From an uncultured Acetatifactor sp. (GTDB lineage: Bacteria > Bacillota > Clostridia > Lachnospirales > Lachnospiraceae), in contig CANQEV010000002.1 in assembly GCA_947595925.1 (NCBI GenBank), forward strand, positions 53,189 to 117,188: a stretch of DNA of 64,000 nucleotides. Direction: 5' to 3'. Shown here piece after piece: positions 49,942 through 59,748 of this stretch. The notes beneath the pieces were generated by a model. It was not told where the DNA came from. It ran no database searches and saw only the letters and a program-made list of their open reading frames with translations. Position numbers and translations under genes: made by a program. Each line of letters opens with the position of its first letter. Positions within the stretch are counted from its first letter, which is position 1.

Positions 49942-50129
49942 GGGTTCCCTCGAGATCGTTTGCCCCGCGAACGCAGCGGGTTCCCTCGAGATCGTTTGCC
50001 CCGCGAACGCAGCTGGTTCCCTCGAGATCGTTTGCCCCGCGGACGCAGAGGGTTCCCTCGAGATCGTTTCCCCGCGAACGCAGCTGGTCCCCTCGAGATC
50101 GTTTGCCTCGCGGGCGCAGCGGGTTCCCC
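49942..50129 (+). repeat. 36-base tandem array upstream of the NfeD-like gene
   Basis: Five near-identical units (49942, 49978, 50014, 50050, 50085; lengths 36, 36, 36, 35, 36) plus a partial sixth. Each contains the palindrome ctcgag and the dyad cgtt...aacg. There are no unique spacers, so it is not a CRISPR array. It is followed by about 150 bases without other structure before the ATG. Confidence 0.95.
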
Positions 50130-50279
50130 GGCGTGTACGATTTGCACGATAAATGATGTTAAAGTGCGAATAAAATGATTGCCTGAATCCATAATTTGTA
50201 GTAGACTATGTTTATAAGCAAGGAAGCCCTTCAAAATGATACAGGATCTGACGATGCGTAAAGGGGAGGTGCAGACAGG

Positions 50280-50885
50280 ATGGGTGAGTGGACTCTGATT
50301 TTTTGGATTGCCGTGTTGATCGTGACGCTGGCGGTGGAGGCGCTGACAATGGGACTGACCGCGATATGGTTTTCCGGAGGCGCGCTGTTGGCGGTGGTCG
50401 TGGCGCTGGTGAAGGGACCGTTCTGGCTTCAGATCATTGCTTTCTTTGTGGTGTCGGTCGTCCTGTTGGTGTTTACAAGGCCTCTGGCGATAAAATATTT
50501 TAACCGGGATCGTGTCAGGACTAACGTAGAGAGTCTTGTGGGGCGTCAGGCCATCGTGCTCACGGAAGTGAACAATATCAAGGGGATCGGACAGGTCTCG
50601 GTGGGCGGCCAGGAGTGGAGCGCAAGGAGCTATGCGGATTCCGAGAAACTGGAGCAGGGTCAGGTGGTCCTGATCGTGGCGATCAGCGGAGTGAAGCTGA
50701 TCTGCAGGCCGGTTTCGGAGAACGCGCCGGCTGCGGACGAAGCGAAGCGGACTGTGCAGGAGGAGACTTTCGAGAAGCGGCCCGAGGCATCCGCAGAGAC
50801 CGTTTCCGAAAACGGAGAGGGCGTTCCGTCTAATGCAGAGAACGCAGCCAAAACGGAGCAGGGAGCGGAAGAAGCCGCAGAGTAA
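50280..50885 (+). CDS. NfeD-family membrane protein
   Basis: A 201-aa protein: two or three N-terminal helices (about 4-70) then the small OB-fold domain typical of NfeD (SLVGRQAIVLTEVNNIKGIGQVSVGG written in part: LVGRQAIVL, then GIGQVSVGGQEWSA), and a poorly conserved Glu/Ala-rich tail. NfeD proteins pair with stomatin-like SPFH proteins; here the SPFH gene begins 164 bases downstream, supporting the pairing. GGGGAGG precedes the ATG. Confidence 0.9.
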   Translation: MGEWTLIFWIAVLIVTLAVEALTMGLTAIWFSGGALLAVVVALVKGPFWLQIIAFFVVSVVLLVFTRPLAIKYFNRDRVRTNVESLVGRQAIVLTEVNNIKGIGQVSVGGQEWSARSYADSEKLEQGQVVLIVAISGVKLICRPVSENAPAADEAKRTVQEETFEKRPEASAETVSENGEGVPSNAENAAKTEQGAEEAAE

Positions 50886-50983
50886 GTTCCCCGCGCGGCA
50901 AAATTTCCGGCCCGGGGCGGCCCGGTAAAGAAAACGCCGCGAACAAAAAAGAAAATGCCACATCGGACGGTGTGACAAAATAT

Positions 50984-51031
50984 GCGGCGGCGAACCGCCG
51001 CAGGTAATCAAGTGCGTGCTGCACACTCAGC
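50984..51031 (+). other. Two hairpins before the SPFH gene
   Basis: gcggcgg/ccgccgc (50984-50990 with 50995-51001) and gtgctg/cagcac (about 51014-51031) form adjacent stems without T runs. They may set relative expression of the nfeD-like and SPFH genes. Confidence 0.45.
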
Positions 51032-51049
51032 ACAGAAAGAGGTAGATGT

Positions 51050-51967
51050 ATGGGTCCCTTATTGATTATTGTATTTGTAGTTGTTGTTCTGTGGATCGTG
51101 GTATCCTGCTTTAAGATCGTGCCCCAGGCTCAGGCGTATGTCATGGAGCGCCTTGGCGCTTACCAGGGAACCTGGTCCGTAGGATTTCACATCAAGTGGC
51201 CTTTTATTGATAAGGTTGCGAGACGCGTGAACTTAAAGGAGCAGGTAGCGGATTTCCCGCCCCAGCCCGTTATCACGAAGGATAACGTAACGATGCGGAT
51301 CGATACCGTCGTGTTCTATCAGATCACGGATCCCAAGCTGTTCACCTACGGCGTGGAGAGTCCTATGATGGCAATCGAGAACCTCACCGCCACCACCCTT
51401 CGTAATATCATCGGCGACCTGGAGCTGGACCAGACCCTTACCAGCCGTGAGACCATCAACACCAAGATGCGCGCGGCCCTGGATATCGCCACCGATCCCT
51501 GGGGCATTAAGGTGAACCGTGTGGAGCTGAAGAACATCATTCCTCCCGCGGAGATCCAGAACGCCATGGAGAAGCAGATGAAGGCGGAGCGTGAGAGACG
51601 TGAGGCCGTTACCCGTGCGGAAGGTGAAAAGAAGGCAAGCATCCTCTCCGCGGAAGGCGAGAAGGAATCCGCTATCCTGAGGGCTCAGGCCGACAAGGAA
51701 TCCGCCATCCTGCGCGCGGAAGCTGAGAAGGAAAAGATGATCCGCGAGGCCGAAGGTCAGGCGGAGGCAATCCTGAAAGTGCAGAAGGCGAACGCGGACG
51801 GTATCCGTATGCTGAAGGAAGCCGGCGCGGACGAGGCGGTTCTGAAGATCAAGAGCCTGGAGGCATTCGAGAAGGTTGCGGACGGAAAGGCAAACACCAT
51901 CCTCCTGCCCTCGGAGCTGCAGGGGATCGCAAGCGTGGCGGCAGCCATCAAAGAGACTGCAAAATAA
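51050..51967 (+). CDS. SPFH/Band 7 (stomatin-like) membrane protein
   Basis: A 305-aa protein: N-terminal membrane helix (about 3-22), then the SPFH domain (MERLGAYQGTW, PVITKDNVTMRIDTVVFYQITDP, ATTLRNIIGDLELDQTLTSR) and an Ala/Glu/Lys-rich coiled coil at about 180-265 made of repeats of the form (S/A)AILRAxAEKE. Such proteins form cage-like oligomers in membrane microdomains and control membrane proteases. The partner NfeD-like gene lies immediately upstream. AGAGGT precedes the start. Confidence 0.94.
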   Translation: MGPLLIIVFVVVVLWIVVSCFKIVPQAQAYVMERLGAYQGTWSVGFHIKWPFIDKVARRVNLKEQVADFPPQPVITKDNVTMRIDTVVFYQITDPKLFTYGVESPMMAIENLTATTLRNIIGDLELDQTLTSRETINTKMRAALDIATDPWGIKVNRVELKNIIPPAEIQNAMEKQMKAERERREAVTRAEGEKKASILSAEGEKESAILRAQADKESAILRAEAEKEKMIREAEGQAEAILKVQKANADGIRMLKEAGADEAVLKIKSLEAFEKVADGKANTILLPSELQGIASVAAAIKETAK

Positions 51968-52007
51968 GACTATTTCTGAGCGAAACGTATAGATCTCAAA
52001 GACAAAA

Positions 52008-52047
52008 ACAGGGAGCGGCAGTCTGCCGTTTCCTGTGATTGTTTTTT
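52008..52047 (+). terminator. Rho-independent terminator after the SPFH gene
   Basis: A 13-base-pair stem with two G-U pairs (52008-52020 with 52024-52036) and a run of six T residues at 52042. Confidence 0.85.
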
Positions 52048-52075
52048 CTCAACCGGAAAAAAGGAGCGGGGAAGA

Positions 52076-53071
52076 ATGGATTTAAAAGGACGGGATTTTT
52101 TAAAACTATTGGATTTTACGCCGGAGGAGATCCTGTATCTCCTGGACCTGGCGGCCGACTTAAAGGAAAAGAAAAAGAAGGGGATCCCCGTGGACCAGCT
52201 GCGCGGGAAGAACGTGGCGCTGATCTTTGAAAAGACCAGCACCCGGACCAGATGCTCCTTCGAAGTGGCGGCCCACGACCTCGGCATGGGATGTACATAT
52301 CTGGATCCCGCCGGTTCCCAGATCGGGAAGAAGGAGAGCATCGCGGATACGGCCCGGGTCCTGGCCAGCATGTTTGAGGGGATCGAATATCGGGGCTACG
52401 GCCAGGAGATCGTGGAGGAACTGGCAAAGTACTCCAAGGTGCCTGTGTGGAACGGGCTCACCAATGAGTTCCATCCCACCCAGATGCTGGCGGACCTTCT
52501 GACGATCCGGGAACACTTCGGATACCTGAAGGGGGTTAAGCTGGCTTACATGGGCGACGCCCGCTACAACATGGGAAATTCCCTGATGGTGGCCTGCGTA
52601 AAGATGGGAATGCATTTTACGGCATGTACCACGCCGAAGTATTTCCCGACGCCGGAACTCGTGGCCCGGTGCGAGGCCATCGCGGCCGAAACAGGGGGAA
52701 GCATTACCCTGACCAGCGATGCGGAGGCGGGAACCAGGGGGGCGGACGTGGTATACACCGACGTCTGGGTATCCATGGGGGAGCCGGACGAGGTTTGGAC
52801 GGAGCGCATCCGCGAGCTGTCGCCCTATCAGGTGAATCGGAAGATCATGGAGAACGCGGGGGAGAAAGCGATCTTCCTGCACTGTCTTCCGGCGTTTCAT
52901 GATCTGAAGACGAAGATCGGCGCGGAGATGGGCAAGCGGTTTGGCATTACGGAGATGGAGGTCACGGACGAGGTGTTCGAGTCCGCTCAGTCCCTTGTAT
53001 TTGAGGAGGCGGAGAACCGGATGCACACCATCAAGGCCGTGATGGCGGCGACCCTGGGGTATCAGGCATGA
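52076..53071 (+). CDS. argF: Ornithine carbamoyltransferase
   Basis: Makes citrulline from ornithine and carbamoyl phosphate (arginine synthesis or, reversed, the deiminase pathway). The carbamoyl phosphate site is STRTR (55-59), with HPTQ in [10 protein letters not shown], the ornithine loop SMGE and the catalytic HCLP in [10 protein letters not shown]. Length 331 aa is normal. AAGGAG precedes the ATG. The birA gene overlaps its stop by 4 bases (ATGA), so the two are translationally coupled. No other arginine genes are present. Confidence 0.95.
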   Translation: MDLKGRDFLKLLDFTPEEILYLLDLAADLKEKKKKGIPVDQLRGKNVALIFEKTSTRTRCSFEVAAHDLGMGCTYLDPAGSQIGKKESIADTARVLASMFEGIEYRGYGQEIVEELAKYSKVPVWNGLTNEFHPTQMLADLLTIREHFGYLKGVKLAYMGDARYNMGNSLMVACVKMGMHFTACTTPKYFPTPELVARCEAIAAETGGSITLTSDAEAGTRGADVVYTDVWVSMGEPDEVWTERIRELSPYQVNRKIMENAGEKAIFLHCLPAFHDLKTKIGAEMGKRFGITEMEVTDEVFESAQSLVFEEAENRMHTIKAVMAATLGYQA

Positions 53072-54078
53072 GGACGGAGATCCTCTCCCTTCTGAGAGAG
53101 CGGGGGGATTATGTCTCGGGCCAGGAGCTCTGTGAGCGCTTTGGCGTCTCCAGAACGGCCGTGTGGAAAGCGGTGGAACAGTTAAAGAAGGACGGGTATG
53201 AGATCGAGGCGGTGAGGAACCGCGGCTATCTCCTGCGGGAAGAGGGAAAGCCCTCCGTCTTTGGCCGGACGGAACTGGAGAGCCGGCTCCGGGAGGCTGC
53301 CCTCTGGGCGGGACAACCCCTGTATTACTACGAAAGCCTGGACTCCACGAATCTGCAGGCAAAGCGCCTTGCGGAGGGGGGAGCGCCCCACGGCGCCCTT
53401 GTCGTTGCGGATCGGCAGACGGCGGGCCGGGGAAGGCGGGGGCGGAGCTGGAGCAGCCCGGCGGGGAGCAATCTTTATTTCACGATCCTGCTGCGGCCTA
53501 GGATCTCACCGAACAAGGCTTCCATGCTGACCCTGGTGATGGCCCTTGCGGTAGCGGAGGGGATCTCCCAGGCTTGCGCAGGATCCGGAGGGGGACAAAA
53601 GCCGGGCATCAAGTGGCCCAATGACATTGTCCTGGACGGCAGGAAGGTCTGCGGGATCCTGACGGAGATGAGCCTTTCCGTAGAGCAGGACAGCATTCAG
53701 TATGTGGTCATCGGGGCGGGTATCAATGTGGCAAAGCAGGATTTCCCGGAGGAGATGAGGGACCGCGCCGTCTCCCTGGAGGAAATCTACGATCCCGTGA
53801 GCCGCAGCCGTCTTCTGGCGGCAGTCCTTGATTCTTTTGAAAAGGATTACGAGGAATTTGTCGGCGCGGAGAGCCTTGCGCCCCTGAGAGACCGCTACGA
53901 AGTCCTTTTATTAAACCGGGGACGGAAAGTGCGGGTCCTGGATCCCAAGGGAGAGTTTGAGGGAACTGCCCGGGGGATCCGGGACACGGGGGAGCTCCTT
54001 GTGGAACTTCCGGAGGGCGAAATCCGGGAGATCTATGCGGGGGAGGTCTCCGTGAGGGGAATTTACGGATATGTGTAA
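53068..54078 (+). CDS. birA: Biotin-protein ligase/biotin operon repressor BirA
   Basis: Attaches biotin to carboxylase carrier domains through biotinyl-AMP. The N-terminal winged helix (about 1-60, [22 protein letters not shown]) makes it a bifunctional regulator. The catalytic domain has the [12 protein letters not shown] loop, the KWPNDI lysine motif and a C-terminal SH3-like domain ([19 protein letters not shown]). Length 336 aa is typical for class II ligases. It starts within the last codon and stop of argF. Confidence 0.95.
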   Translation: MRTEILSLLRERGDYVSGQELCERFGVSRTAVWKAVEQLKKDGYEIEAVRNRGYLLREEGKPSVFGRTELESRLREAALWAGQPLYYYESLDSTNLQAKRLAEGGAPHGALVVADRQTAGRGRRGRSWSSPAGSNLYFTILLRPRISPNKASMLTLVMALAVAEGISQACAGSGGGQKPGIKWPNDIVLDGRKVCGILTEMSLSVEQDSIQYVVIGAGINVAKQDFPEEMRDRAVSLEEIYDPVSRSRLLAAVLDSFEKDYEEFVGAESLAPLRDRYEVLLLNRGRKVRVLDPKGEFEGTARGIRDTGELLVELPEGEIREIYAGEVSVRGIYGYV

Positions 54079-54278
54079 ATCCGGCGGCTGGACTGATAAA
54101 CATGAATTTAATAAAAAATGGTAATGCATGAAAAAGCAATTACAAGGAACAGCATTGATTTTCCTGAGTTTTTGACATTGCAGGTGTTATACTGACAGTC
54201 CTGCCCGACAAGAAGGACAGACAAACGGCAAGAATATAATTGAGCGACAATAAATTTGGACGAAAGGGGTGAGAGATC

Positions 54279-54647
54279 TTGGCGGATCAGAGAGTGGTGC
54301 TCTGCGGCGCAAACGCCTATGAGGAAAAGTATTACTTCAACAAGGATTTTGATAAGATACCTGACTCTATCAAGGACGAGCTGCGGATCATCTGCGTGCT
54401 CTTCACCCAGGAGGTGGGAGGCATTTTCACCATCGTTTTTGAGGAGGACGGTTCCGTTTCTCTAGAAACGATTGCGGACGAGGACGACATCACCTATGAC
54501 GAAGTCTCCAGCGGCCTTTTGATCGCGGAGATCAGAAGAAAGAGGCAGGAGCTCTTTGAGTCCCTGCAGCTCTACTATAAAGTGTTCATAAAAAAAGAGG
54601 ATATATCCGGACTTTTGGGGGAGACAGCATATGATTCTGGCGATTGA
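54279..54647 (+). CDS. Small conserved protein upstream of coaX (DUF6145-like)
   Basis: A 122-aa acidic protein with no signal or membrane segment. It begins with TTG at 54279 after AAAGGGG, and overlaps coaX by 17 bases. Its beta-rich first half ([21 protein letters not shown]) and helical second half resemble a small family I recall beside coaX in Lachnospiraceae (DUF6145), but this name is from memory and not verified. The overlap suggests co-regulation with pantothenate kinase; its role is unknown. Confidence 0.65.
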   Translation: MADQRVVLCGANAYEEKYYFNKDFDKIPDSIKDELRIICVLFTQEVGGIFTIVFEEDGSVSLETIADEDDITYDEVSSGLLIAEIRRKRQELFESLQLYYKVFIKKEDISGLLGETAYDSGD

Positions 54648-55416
54648 CGTGGGAAATACAAATCTGACTATCGGGGTGTACGACGGAACTGAGCTGAAGA
54701 CCACCTTCAGCCTGACCACAAAGACGCCGAGGACTTCCGACGAATATGGCATTGTCCTGACCAGTATCTTAAAGAATAGGGGGCTGGATCCCACCGACCT
54801 GGAGGGCTCCATCATCGCCAGCGTGGTGCCGGACCTGATGCATTCCCTGCTGGGCGGCATCAAGCGCTACACCGGGACAAAACCCCTTATCGTGGGGCCG
54901 GGGATCAAGACCGGGATCAAGGTGTCCGGCGAGGATCCCAAAGGGATCGGGGCGGACCGCATTGTGGACGTGGTCGCCGCCTATGAAAAATACGGTGGCC
55001 CCACGCTGACGCTGGACTTTGGCACCGCCACCACCTATGACCTGGTGACGGCGGACGGCAGCTTTAACGTGGGCATCACCGCACCCGGGATCCGGATCTG
55101 CTCGGAGGCCCTCTGGACCCAGACGGCGAAGCTTCCCAACATCGAGATCCGGAAACCGAAGTCCATCCTGGCTCAGGAGACTATCAGCAGTATGCAGGCG
55201 GGTCTGGTGTACGGTCAGATCGGGCAGACGGAATACATCGTCCGGAAGGTAAAGGAAGAGAGCGGCCTGAAGGACATGAAGGTGGTGGCTACGGGCGGCA
55301 TGGGAAAGCTGATCGCCGACGAGACGGACGCCATCGATATCTACGACCCCTACCTGACTTTGGACGGACTGAGGATCCTGTATGATAAGAACCGCAGGCC
55401 GGAGGCACAGCGATAG
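54631..55416 (+). CDS. coaX: Type III pantothenate kinase CoaX
   Basis: First step of CoA synthesis, ATP-dependent phosphorylation of pantothenate, by the ASKHA-fold isoform. Motifs: phosphate-1 loop [16 protein letters not shown], the [17 protein letters not shown] catalytic region, phosphate-2 [10 protein letters not shown] and the adenosine motif [11 protein letters not shown]. Length 261 aa is normal. It sits in a tight cluster with the upstream small gene (overlapping) and dusB 20 bases downstream. Confidence 0.96.
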   Translation: MILAIDVGNTNLTIGVYDGTELKTTFSLTTKTPRTSDEYGIVLTSILKNRGLDPTDLEGSIIASVVPDLMHSLLGGIKRYTGTKPLIVGPGIKTGIKVSGEDPKGIGADRIVDVVAAYEKYGGPTLTLDFGTATTYDLVTADGSFNVGITAPGIRICSEALWTQTAKLPNIEIRKPKSILAQETISSMQAGLVYGQIGQTEYIVRKVKEESGLKDMKVVATGGMGKLIADETDAIDIYDPYLTLDGLRILYDKNRRPEAQR

Positions 55417-55435
55417 AGCGGAGGAGACGGGAGGA

Positions 55436-56404
55436 ATGAGCAGTCTGACCATCGGCGGCGTTACGCTGGAGAATAACGTGATCCTGGCTCCCATGGCGGG
55501 GGTCACGGACCTGCCGTTCCGGCTTTTGTGCAGAGAGCAGGGGGCGGGCCTGGTGTGCATGGAAATGGTCAGCGCGAAGGCCATTTATTACCGCAACAAA
55601 AACACGGAGAACCTTCTGGAGACCCATCCCCAGGAACCTCCGGTCTCCCTCCAGCTCTTCGGCTCGGATCCGGAGATCCTGGCGGACATGGCGGCCAGGG
55701 TCCAGGACAGGCCATACAGCTTTATCGACCTGAACATGGGCTGTCCGGTCCCAAAGGTCGTGAACAACGGGGAGGGATCCGCCCTGATGAAAGATCCCGC
55801 CCTGGTGGAAAAGATCCTGACCGCCATGGTGAAGGCCGTAAAAAAACCGGTGACGGTTAAGATCCGGAAAGGCTTCAGCGAAGCGGAGGCAAACGCCGTG
55901 GAGATCGCGAAGATCGCGGAGGGCTGCGGCGCTGCAGCCATAGCCGTCCACGGAAGGACCCGGGAGCAGTATTACAGCGGAAAGGCCGACTGGGATATCA
56001 TCCGCCGGGTGAAAGAGGCGGTCAGGATTCCGGTGATCGGAAACGGGGATGTGGACAGTCCGCTCCAGGCGGAAAAAATGCTGAGGGAAACGGGCTGCGA
56101 CGGCGTCATGATCGGAAGGGCCGCCCAGGGGAACCCCTGGATCTTCCGGGAAGTGACGGCCTATCTGGAGAGGGGGGAGCAGATCCCAAGGCCCACAAAC
56201 GCCGAAAAAAAGGAACTGATCCTGCGCCACGCCCGGATGGAACTGCAGTACAAGGGAGAGTACACGGCAGTGCGGGAAATGAGGCGGCACCTGGCCTGGT
56301 ACACCTTCGGAATGCCGAACTCCGCGCGGTTTCGTCAGACCATCAATGAGATGGAGACCATGGAGGAGCTTCAGGCGAGCCTGGAGAGGATCTTTTCAGA
56401 TTGA
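55436..56404 (+). CDS. dusB: tRNA-dihydrouridine synthase (DusB type)
   Basis: A flavoenzyme that reduces uridine to dihydrouridine in tRNA. The FMN barrel begins LAPMAGVTDLPFR; the catalytic cysteine is C103 in DLNMGCPVPKVV, with KxxxG-type GEGSALM after it, then VHGRTREQYYSGKADW and IPVIGNGDV for FMN phosphate. The start at 55436 follows GACGGGAGGA; the frame is open to 55382 but that region is coaX tail. Length 322 aa fits DusB. Confidence 0.94.
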   Translation: MSSLTIGGVTLENNVILAPMAGVTDLPFRLLCREQGAGLVCMEMVSAKAIYYRNKNTENLLETHPQEPPVSLQLFGSDPEILADMAARVQDRPYSFIDLNMGCPVPKVVNNGEGSALMKDPALVEKILTAMVKAVKKPVTVKIRKGFSEAEANAVEIAKIAEGCGAAAIAVHGRTREQYYSGKADWDIIRRVKEAVRIPVIGNGDVDSPLQAEKMLRETGCDGVMIGRAAQGNPWIFREVTAYLERGEQIPRPTNAEKKELILRHARMELQYKGEYTAVREMRRHLAWYTFGMPNSARFRQTINEMETMEELQASLERIFSD

Positions 56405-56414
56405 CCCGAAAACC

Positions 56415-56443
56415 TTGACACATCTGACAAAAGTGATTATAAT
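56415..56443 (+). promoter_or_regulatory. Promoter for greA
   Basis: TTGACA at 56415-56420 and TATAAT at 56438-56443 with a 17-base spacer: a full consensus promoter, about 65 bases before the ATG. Confidence 0.9.
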
Positions 56444-56509
56444 GTTGCCGCAAAGATAATCCGGAGCAGACGAAAAAACTTTTAAATAAAAAATGGAGGA
56501 CGCATCAAC

Positions 56510-56992
56510 ATGGCTGAGAAAAAGAACTTTTTAACCTACGACGGACTTAGGAAATATGAGGACGAACTGCATGAACTGAAGGTGAACAGGATGCAGGAGA
56601 TCGCTCAGAAGATCAAAGAGGCGAGGGAGCAGGGAGACCTGTCGGAGAACGCCGAGTACGACGCCGCAAAGGATGAGCAGCGCGACGTGCAGGCACGTAT
56701 CGACGAGCTGGAGAGGATCCTTCGGAACGCCGAGGTGGTCGTGGAGGACGAGGTCGATTTTAACAAGATCAACATCGGATGCGTTGTGACCCTCCTGGAT
56801 CTGGAATTTGGCGAGGAAGTGGAATACAGGATCGTAGGATCGAAAGAGTCTAACAGCCTCAGCGGCATGATCTCCAACGAAAGCCCCGTCGGCAGCGCGC
56901 TGCTGGGCCACTCAGTGGGCGATTCCGTGGATGTGGAGACCCCTGCGGGAACCTGCACATACAAGATCCTGGGGATCAAAAAGAACAACTGA
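56510..56992 (+). CDS. greA: Transcription elongation factor GreA
   Basis: Rescues backtracked RNA polymerase by stimulating transcript cleavage. The N-terminal coiled coil (about 14-75) carries GDLSENAEYDAAKDEQ, whose acidic tip reaches the polymerase active site; the C-terminal FKBP-like domain ends with VETPAGTCTYKILGI. Length 160 aa is normal. It has a consensus promoter and a GGAGG ribosome-binding site. The lysS gene follows after 168 bases. Confidence 0.97.
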   Translation: MAEKKNFLTYDGLRKYEDELHELKVNRMQEIAQKIKEAREQGDLSENAEYDAAKDEQRDVQARIDELERILRNAEVVVEDEVDFNKINIGCVVTLLDLEFGEEVEYRIVGSKESNSLSGMISNESPVGSALLGHSVGDSVDVETPAGTCTYKILGIKKNN

Positions 56993-57028
56993 CCGGAGAT
57001 ATGGAGGACCCCGCTGTGAAAGGGCGGG

Positions 57029-57078
57029 AGGAACCGTTTTGCCCGGCAGGCGGGAGCGCAAAATGCCGCCGGTTTTAT
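57029..57078 (+). terminator. Possible terminator between greA and lysS
   Basis: aaccgttttgc and gcaaaa...cggtt can pair around a GC-rich centre, followed by ttttat. The stem is interrupted, so this is tentative. Confidence 0.4.
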
Positions 57079-57160
57079 CCCCGGGGAACAGTTTAAGTCC
57101 CCCTTCGGGAAACAGGATCCCGGAAAAGGATCTCATAACAGGAAATAAGGAGAACAAAAA

Positions 57161-58768
57161 GTGACAGAGGTACAGAATACGAATGCCCCGCAGCAGGACG
57201 TTCACCAGCTTTTGAAGGTGAGAAGGGAGAAACTTGCGGCCCTCCAGGAGGCTGGCAGGGATCCCTTTCAGATCACGAAATATGACCAGACCCATCATAG
57301 CGACGAAGTGAAGGAACTTTATGCCGCTCATGAGGCGGAGCTTCTTGCAGGCAGGAAAGAGCCGGATGTGGATGGACTGGACGAGCAGCAGGCGCGGGAG
57401 GCAATGACGCAGGATTACAATGAGAGAAGGGCCATTATGGACGCCAGCCCCATCAATGTATCCGTGGCGGGGCGCATGATGTTCAAGCGCGTCATGGGAA
57501 AGGCTTCCTTCTGCAATATCCGCGACCTTAAGGGCGACATTCAGGTATATGTCTCCCGGGACGCTCTCGGGGAGGAGTCCTACGCGGAGTTCAAGAAGTC
57601 TGACATCGGCGATATCTACGGCGTAAAAGGCTATATTTTCCGCACGAAGACCGGGGAGATTTCCATCCATGCCCAGGAGATGACCCTGCTGTCCAAGAGC
57701 CTCCAGATCCTTCCGGAGAAATTCCACGGCCTGACCGATACCGATACCCGTTACCGCCAGAGATATGTGGATCTGATCATGAATGAGGATTCCCGGGAGA
57801 CATTTGTCAAGAGATCCCGCATCATTAAGGAAATCCGAAATTTCCTGGATGCCAGGGACTTTATGGAGGTGGAGACCCCTATGCTGGTCTCCAATGCCGG
57901 CGGTGCGGCCGCCCGCCCCTTTGACACCCATTACAACGCTCTGGACGAGGACGTGAAGCTCCGCATTTCCCTGGAACTCTACTTAAAGCGCCTGATCGTG
58001 GGAGGACTGGAGAGAGTGTACGAGATCGGCCGCGTGTTCCGCAACGAGGGCGTCGACACCAGGCACAATCCCGAGTTTACCCTGATGGAGTTATACCAGG
58101 CATACACCGATTACGAGGGCATGATGGAACTCACGGAGAGCATGTTCCGCTACCTGGCGGAGAAGGTCTGCGGTTCCGCCGTGATCACTTACAACGGCGT
58201 GGAGATCGACCTCGAAAAGCCTTTCGAGCGCATCACTATGACCGACTGCATCAAAAAGTATACCGGCATCGATTTTGACGCGGTGGCGGACGACGCGGAG
58301 GCCAAGAAGCTTGCCGACCAACACCATGTCGAATATGAGGCCCGCCACACCAAGGGCGACATCATCAATCTCTTCTTTGAGGAATTTTGCGAGGAGAAAC
58401 TGATCCAGCCCACCTTTGTCATGGACCATCCCCTTGCCATCTCCCCGCTCACCAAGAAGAAGCCCGGAGATCCTGAGAAGGTGGAGCGCTTTGAACTCTT
58501 TATCAATTCCTGGGAGATGTGCAATGCCTACTCCGAGCTGAACGATCCCATCGACCAGCGGGAGCGCTTCGCGGCTCAGGACGCCGCTTTCGCCGCCGGA
58601 GACGAGGAGGCGAACCACACGGACGAGGACTTCCTGAACGCCCTGGAGATCGGCATGCCCCCCACGGGCGGCATCGGTTACGGCATCGACAGACTGGTGA
58701 TGCTCCTCACAGACAGCCCGGCGATCCGGGACGTGATCTGCTTCCCCACGCTAAAGACCCTGAGTTGA
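57161..58768 (+). CDS. lysS: Lysyl-tRNA synthetase, class II
   Basis: Charges tRNA-Lys. An N-terminal OB-fold anticodon domain (about 55-170, [21 protein letters not shown] in part) precedes the class II core: motif 1 near FMEVETPML, motif 2 [18 protein letters not shown] and motif 3 [14 protein letters not shown]. The start is GTG at 57161 with AAGGAG upstream. At 535 aa it is longer than the usual ~500, with extra residues in a charged segment at about 55-90 before the OB fold. The stop is followed by about 180 bases with only a 23-codon frame. Confidence 0.95.
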   Translation: MTEVQNTNAPQQDVHQLLKVRREKLAALQEAGRDPFQITKYDQTHHSDEVKELYAAHEAELLAGRKEPDVDGLDEQQAREAMTQDYNERRAIMDASPINVSVAGRMMFKRVMGKASFCNIRDLKGDIQVYVSRDALGEESYAEFKKSDIGDIYGVKGYIFRTKTGEISIHAQEMTLLSKSLQILPEKFHGLTDTDTRYRQRYVDLIMNEDSRETFVKRSRIIKEIRNFLDARDFMEVETPMLVSNAGGAAARPFDTHYNALDEDVKLRISLELYLKRLIVGGLERVYEIGRVFRNEGVDTRHNPEFTLMELYQAYTDYEGMMELTESMFRYLAEKVCGSAVITYNGVEIDLEKPFERITMTDCIKKYTGIDFDAVADDAEAKKLADQHHVEYEARHTKGDIINLFFEEFCEEKLIQPTFVMDHPLAISPLTKKKPGDPEKVERFELFINSWEMCNAYSELNDPIDQRERFAAQDAAFAAGDEEANHTDEDFLNALEIGMPPTGGIGYGIDRLVMLLTDSPAIRDVICFPTLKTLS

Positions 58769-58948
58769 TGGAAATACCACTAAGTAAAGCAGAGGGAAGG
58801 TATCATCCTCAATATGCAGAAACAGTCATCGGACTATAGGGGATAGTTGTGTTTGGATATTACAGATACAGTCCGAGGAGAGGCCTGCAGAGAGTGAAGC
58901 GGAGTAACAGAGAAATATGTATGTTCCATATGAAAAAGGAGGCTGTCC

Positions 58949-59418
58949 ATGTCATTGTCAAGCGAGGATAAAATATTTATCTTGGCAAATGTGCAGAAAA
59001 CCTCGATTGGTACTTTTGCAATGGAATGCTTGTCATCCGAGGCACCGGTGACATGGCTGACACCCCTTGGAGGGATAAGTATGAAAAAGAAATTAGGTCG
59101 ATAGTTGTCGAGGACGGTTGTACAAGGCTTTGCGAAGACTTTGCCGGCAATTCCTATGATATCGATTTTGGCGAACATAAACTATATCAGAATTTGAGTA
59201 AAGTCATACTTCCAAATACCCTTACGGCCATTAGCAGTTGTGCTTTCTGTGGCTGCAGGAGCCTGGCCAGCGTGACCATTCCCTACGGCGTAAAGAACAT
59301 TGTTAATGGCGCTTTTAAGGATTGCAGTAGTCTGACCAGCGTGATCCTTCCCGACGGCGTATACATTGACGAAGACGCTTTTGACGAGAATACTCGCGTG
59401 ATACAAGGTAAGGCGTGA
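58949..59418 (+). pseudogene. BspA-type leucine-rich-repeat gene with a frameshift near its start
   Basis: A strong AAGGAGG site precedes the ATG at 58949, but that frame leaves the homology after about 7-10 codons. The next frame, open from 58972, reads GKCAENLDWYF, NGMLVIRGTGDMADTPW and then LRR_5 repeats (LPNTLTAISSCAFCGCRSL, ASVTIPYGVKNI, NGAFKDCSSLTSVILPDGV), as in BspA-like surface or effector proteins. One extra A in the aaaa run at 58970-58973 would join both parts into a protein of about 157 aa. It is therefore a broken gene, a phase-variable one, or a sequencing error. Confidence 0.7.
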
Positions 59419-59748
59419 TCGGGAACCCTATGAACGCATTCTGCAATGACGGCTTAGGCCCCGCGTCCCCGAACCATGTCGAGAAGGGATAAGGACCATA
59501 AGCGAGATAAAGGCTGCGAATGACCCGCTCTTTGACAAAATTAAGGACGCTTTCCAGGCAAGAAGAGGAAGCGTCCTTTTGTTATCGTCATAAATGAAAA
59601 GAGATTGCCTCATGGAATGATGGCTGCTTGACATGCCATTATGGATTTGAGATACTTATAATAACGAAATGTCGGATGCAGACCAAAGGAGATGGACTGT
59701 CTTCGGCTTACGCATTAGGGACAAAGCAATGACAAGGAGGAATCTGAA
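59419..59748. other. Spacer with terminator before the split-barrel gene
   Basis: Contains a clear terminator at 59544-59581 (stem aggacgctt/aagcgtcct then T run) ending the leucine-rich-repeat transcript. A TATAAT at about 59655 may be the -10 of the next operon, but no -35 is well spaced. No gene is seen. Confidence 0.55.
59544..59581 (+). terminator. Rho-independent terminator
   Basis: A 9-base-pair stem (59544-59552 with 59569-59577) followed by T residues. Confidence 0.8.

Noticed and set aside
49942..50129. A CRISPR array
   Set aside because: Units are directly contiguous with no unique spacers, and no cas genes are nearby.
49407..51026. A 539-codon open frame on the minus strand across the 36-base array
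   Set aside because: It covers parts of the SleB and NfeD-like genes in antisense and owes its length to the repeat (period divisible by three).
58769..58840. A 23-codon frame after lysS
   Set aside because: No ribosome-binding site and no recognisable peptide; probably chance or a remnant.
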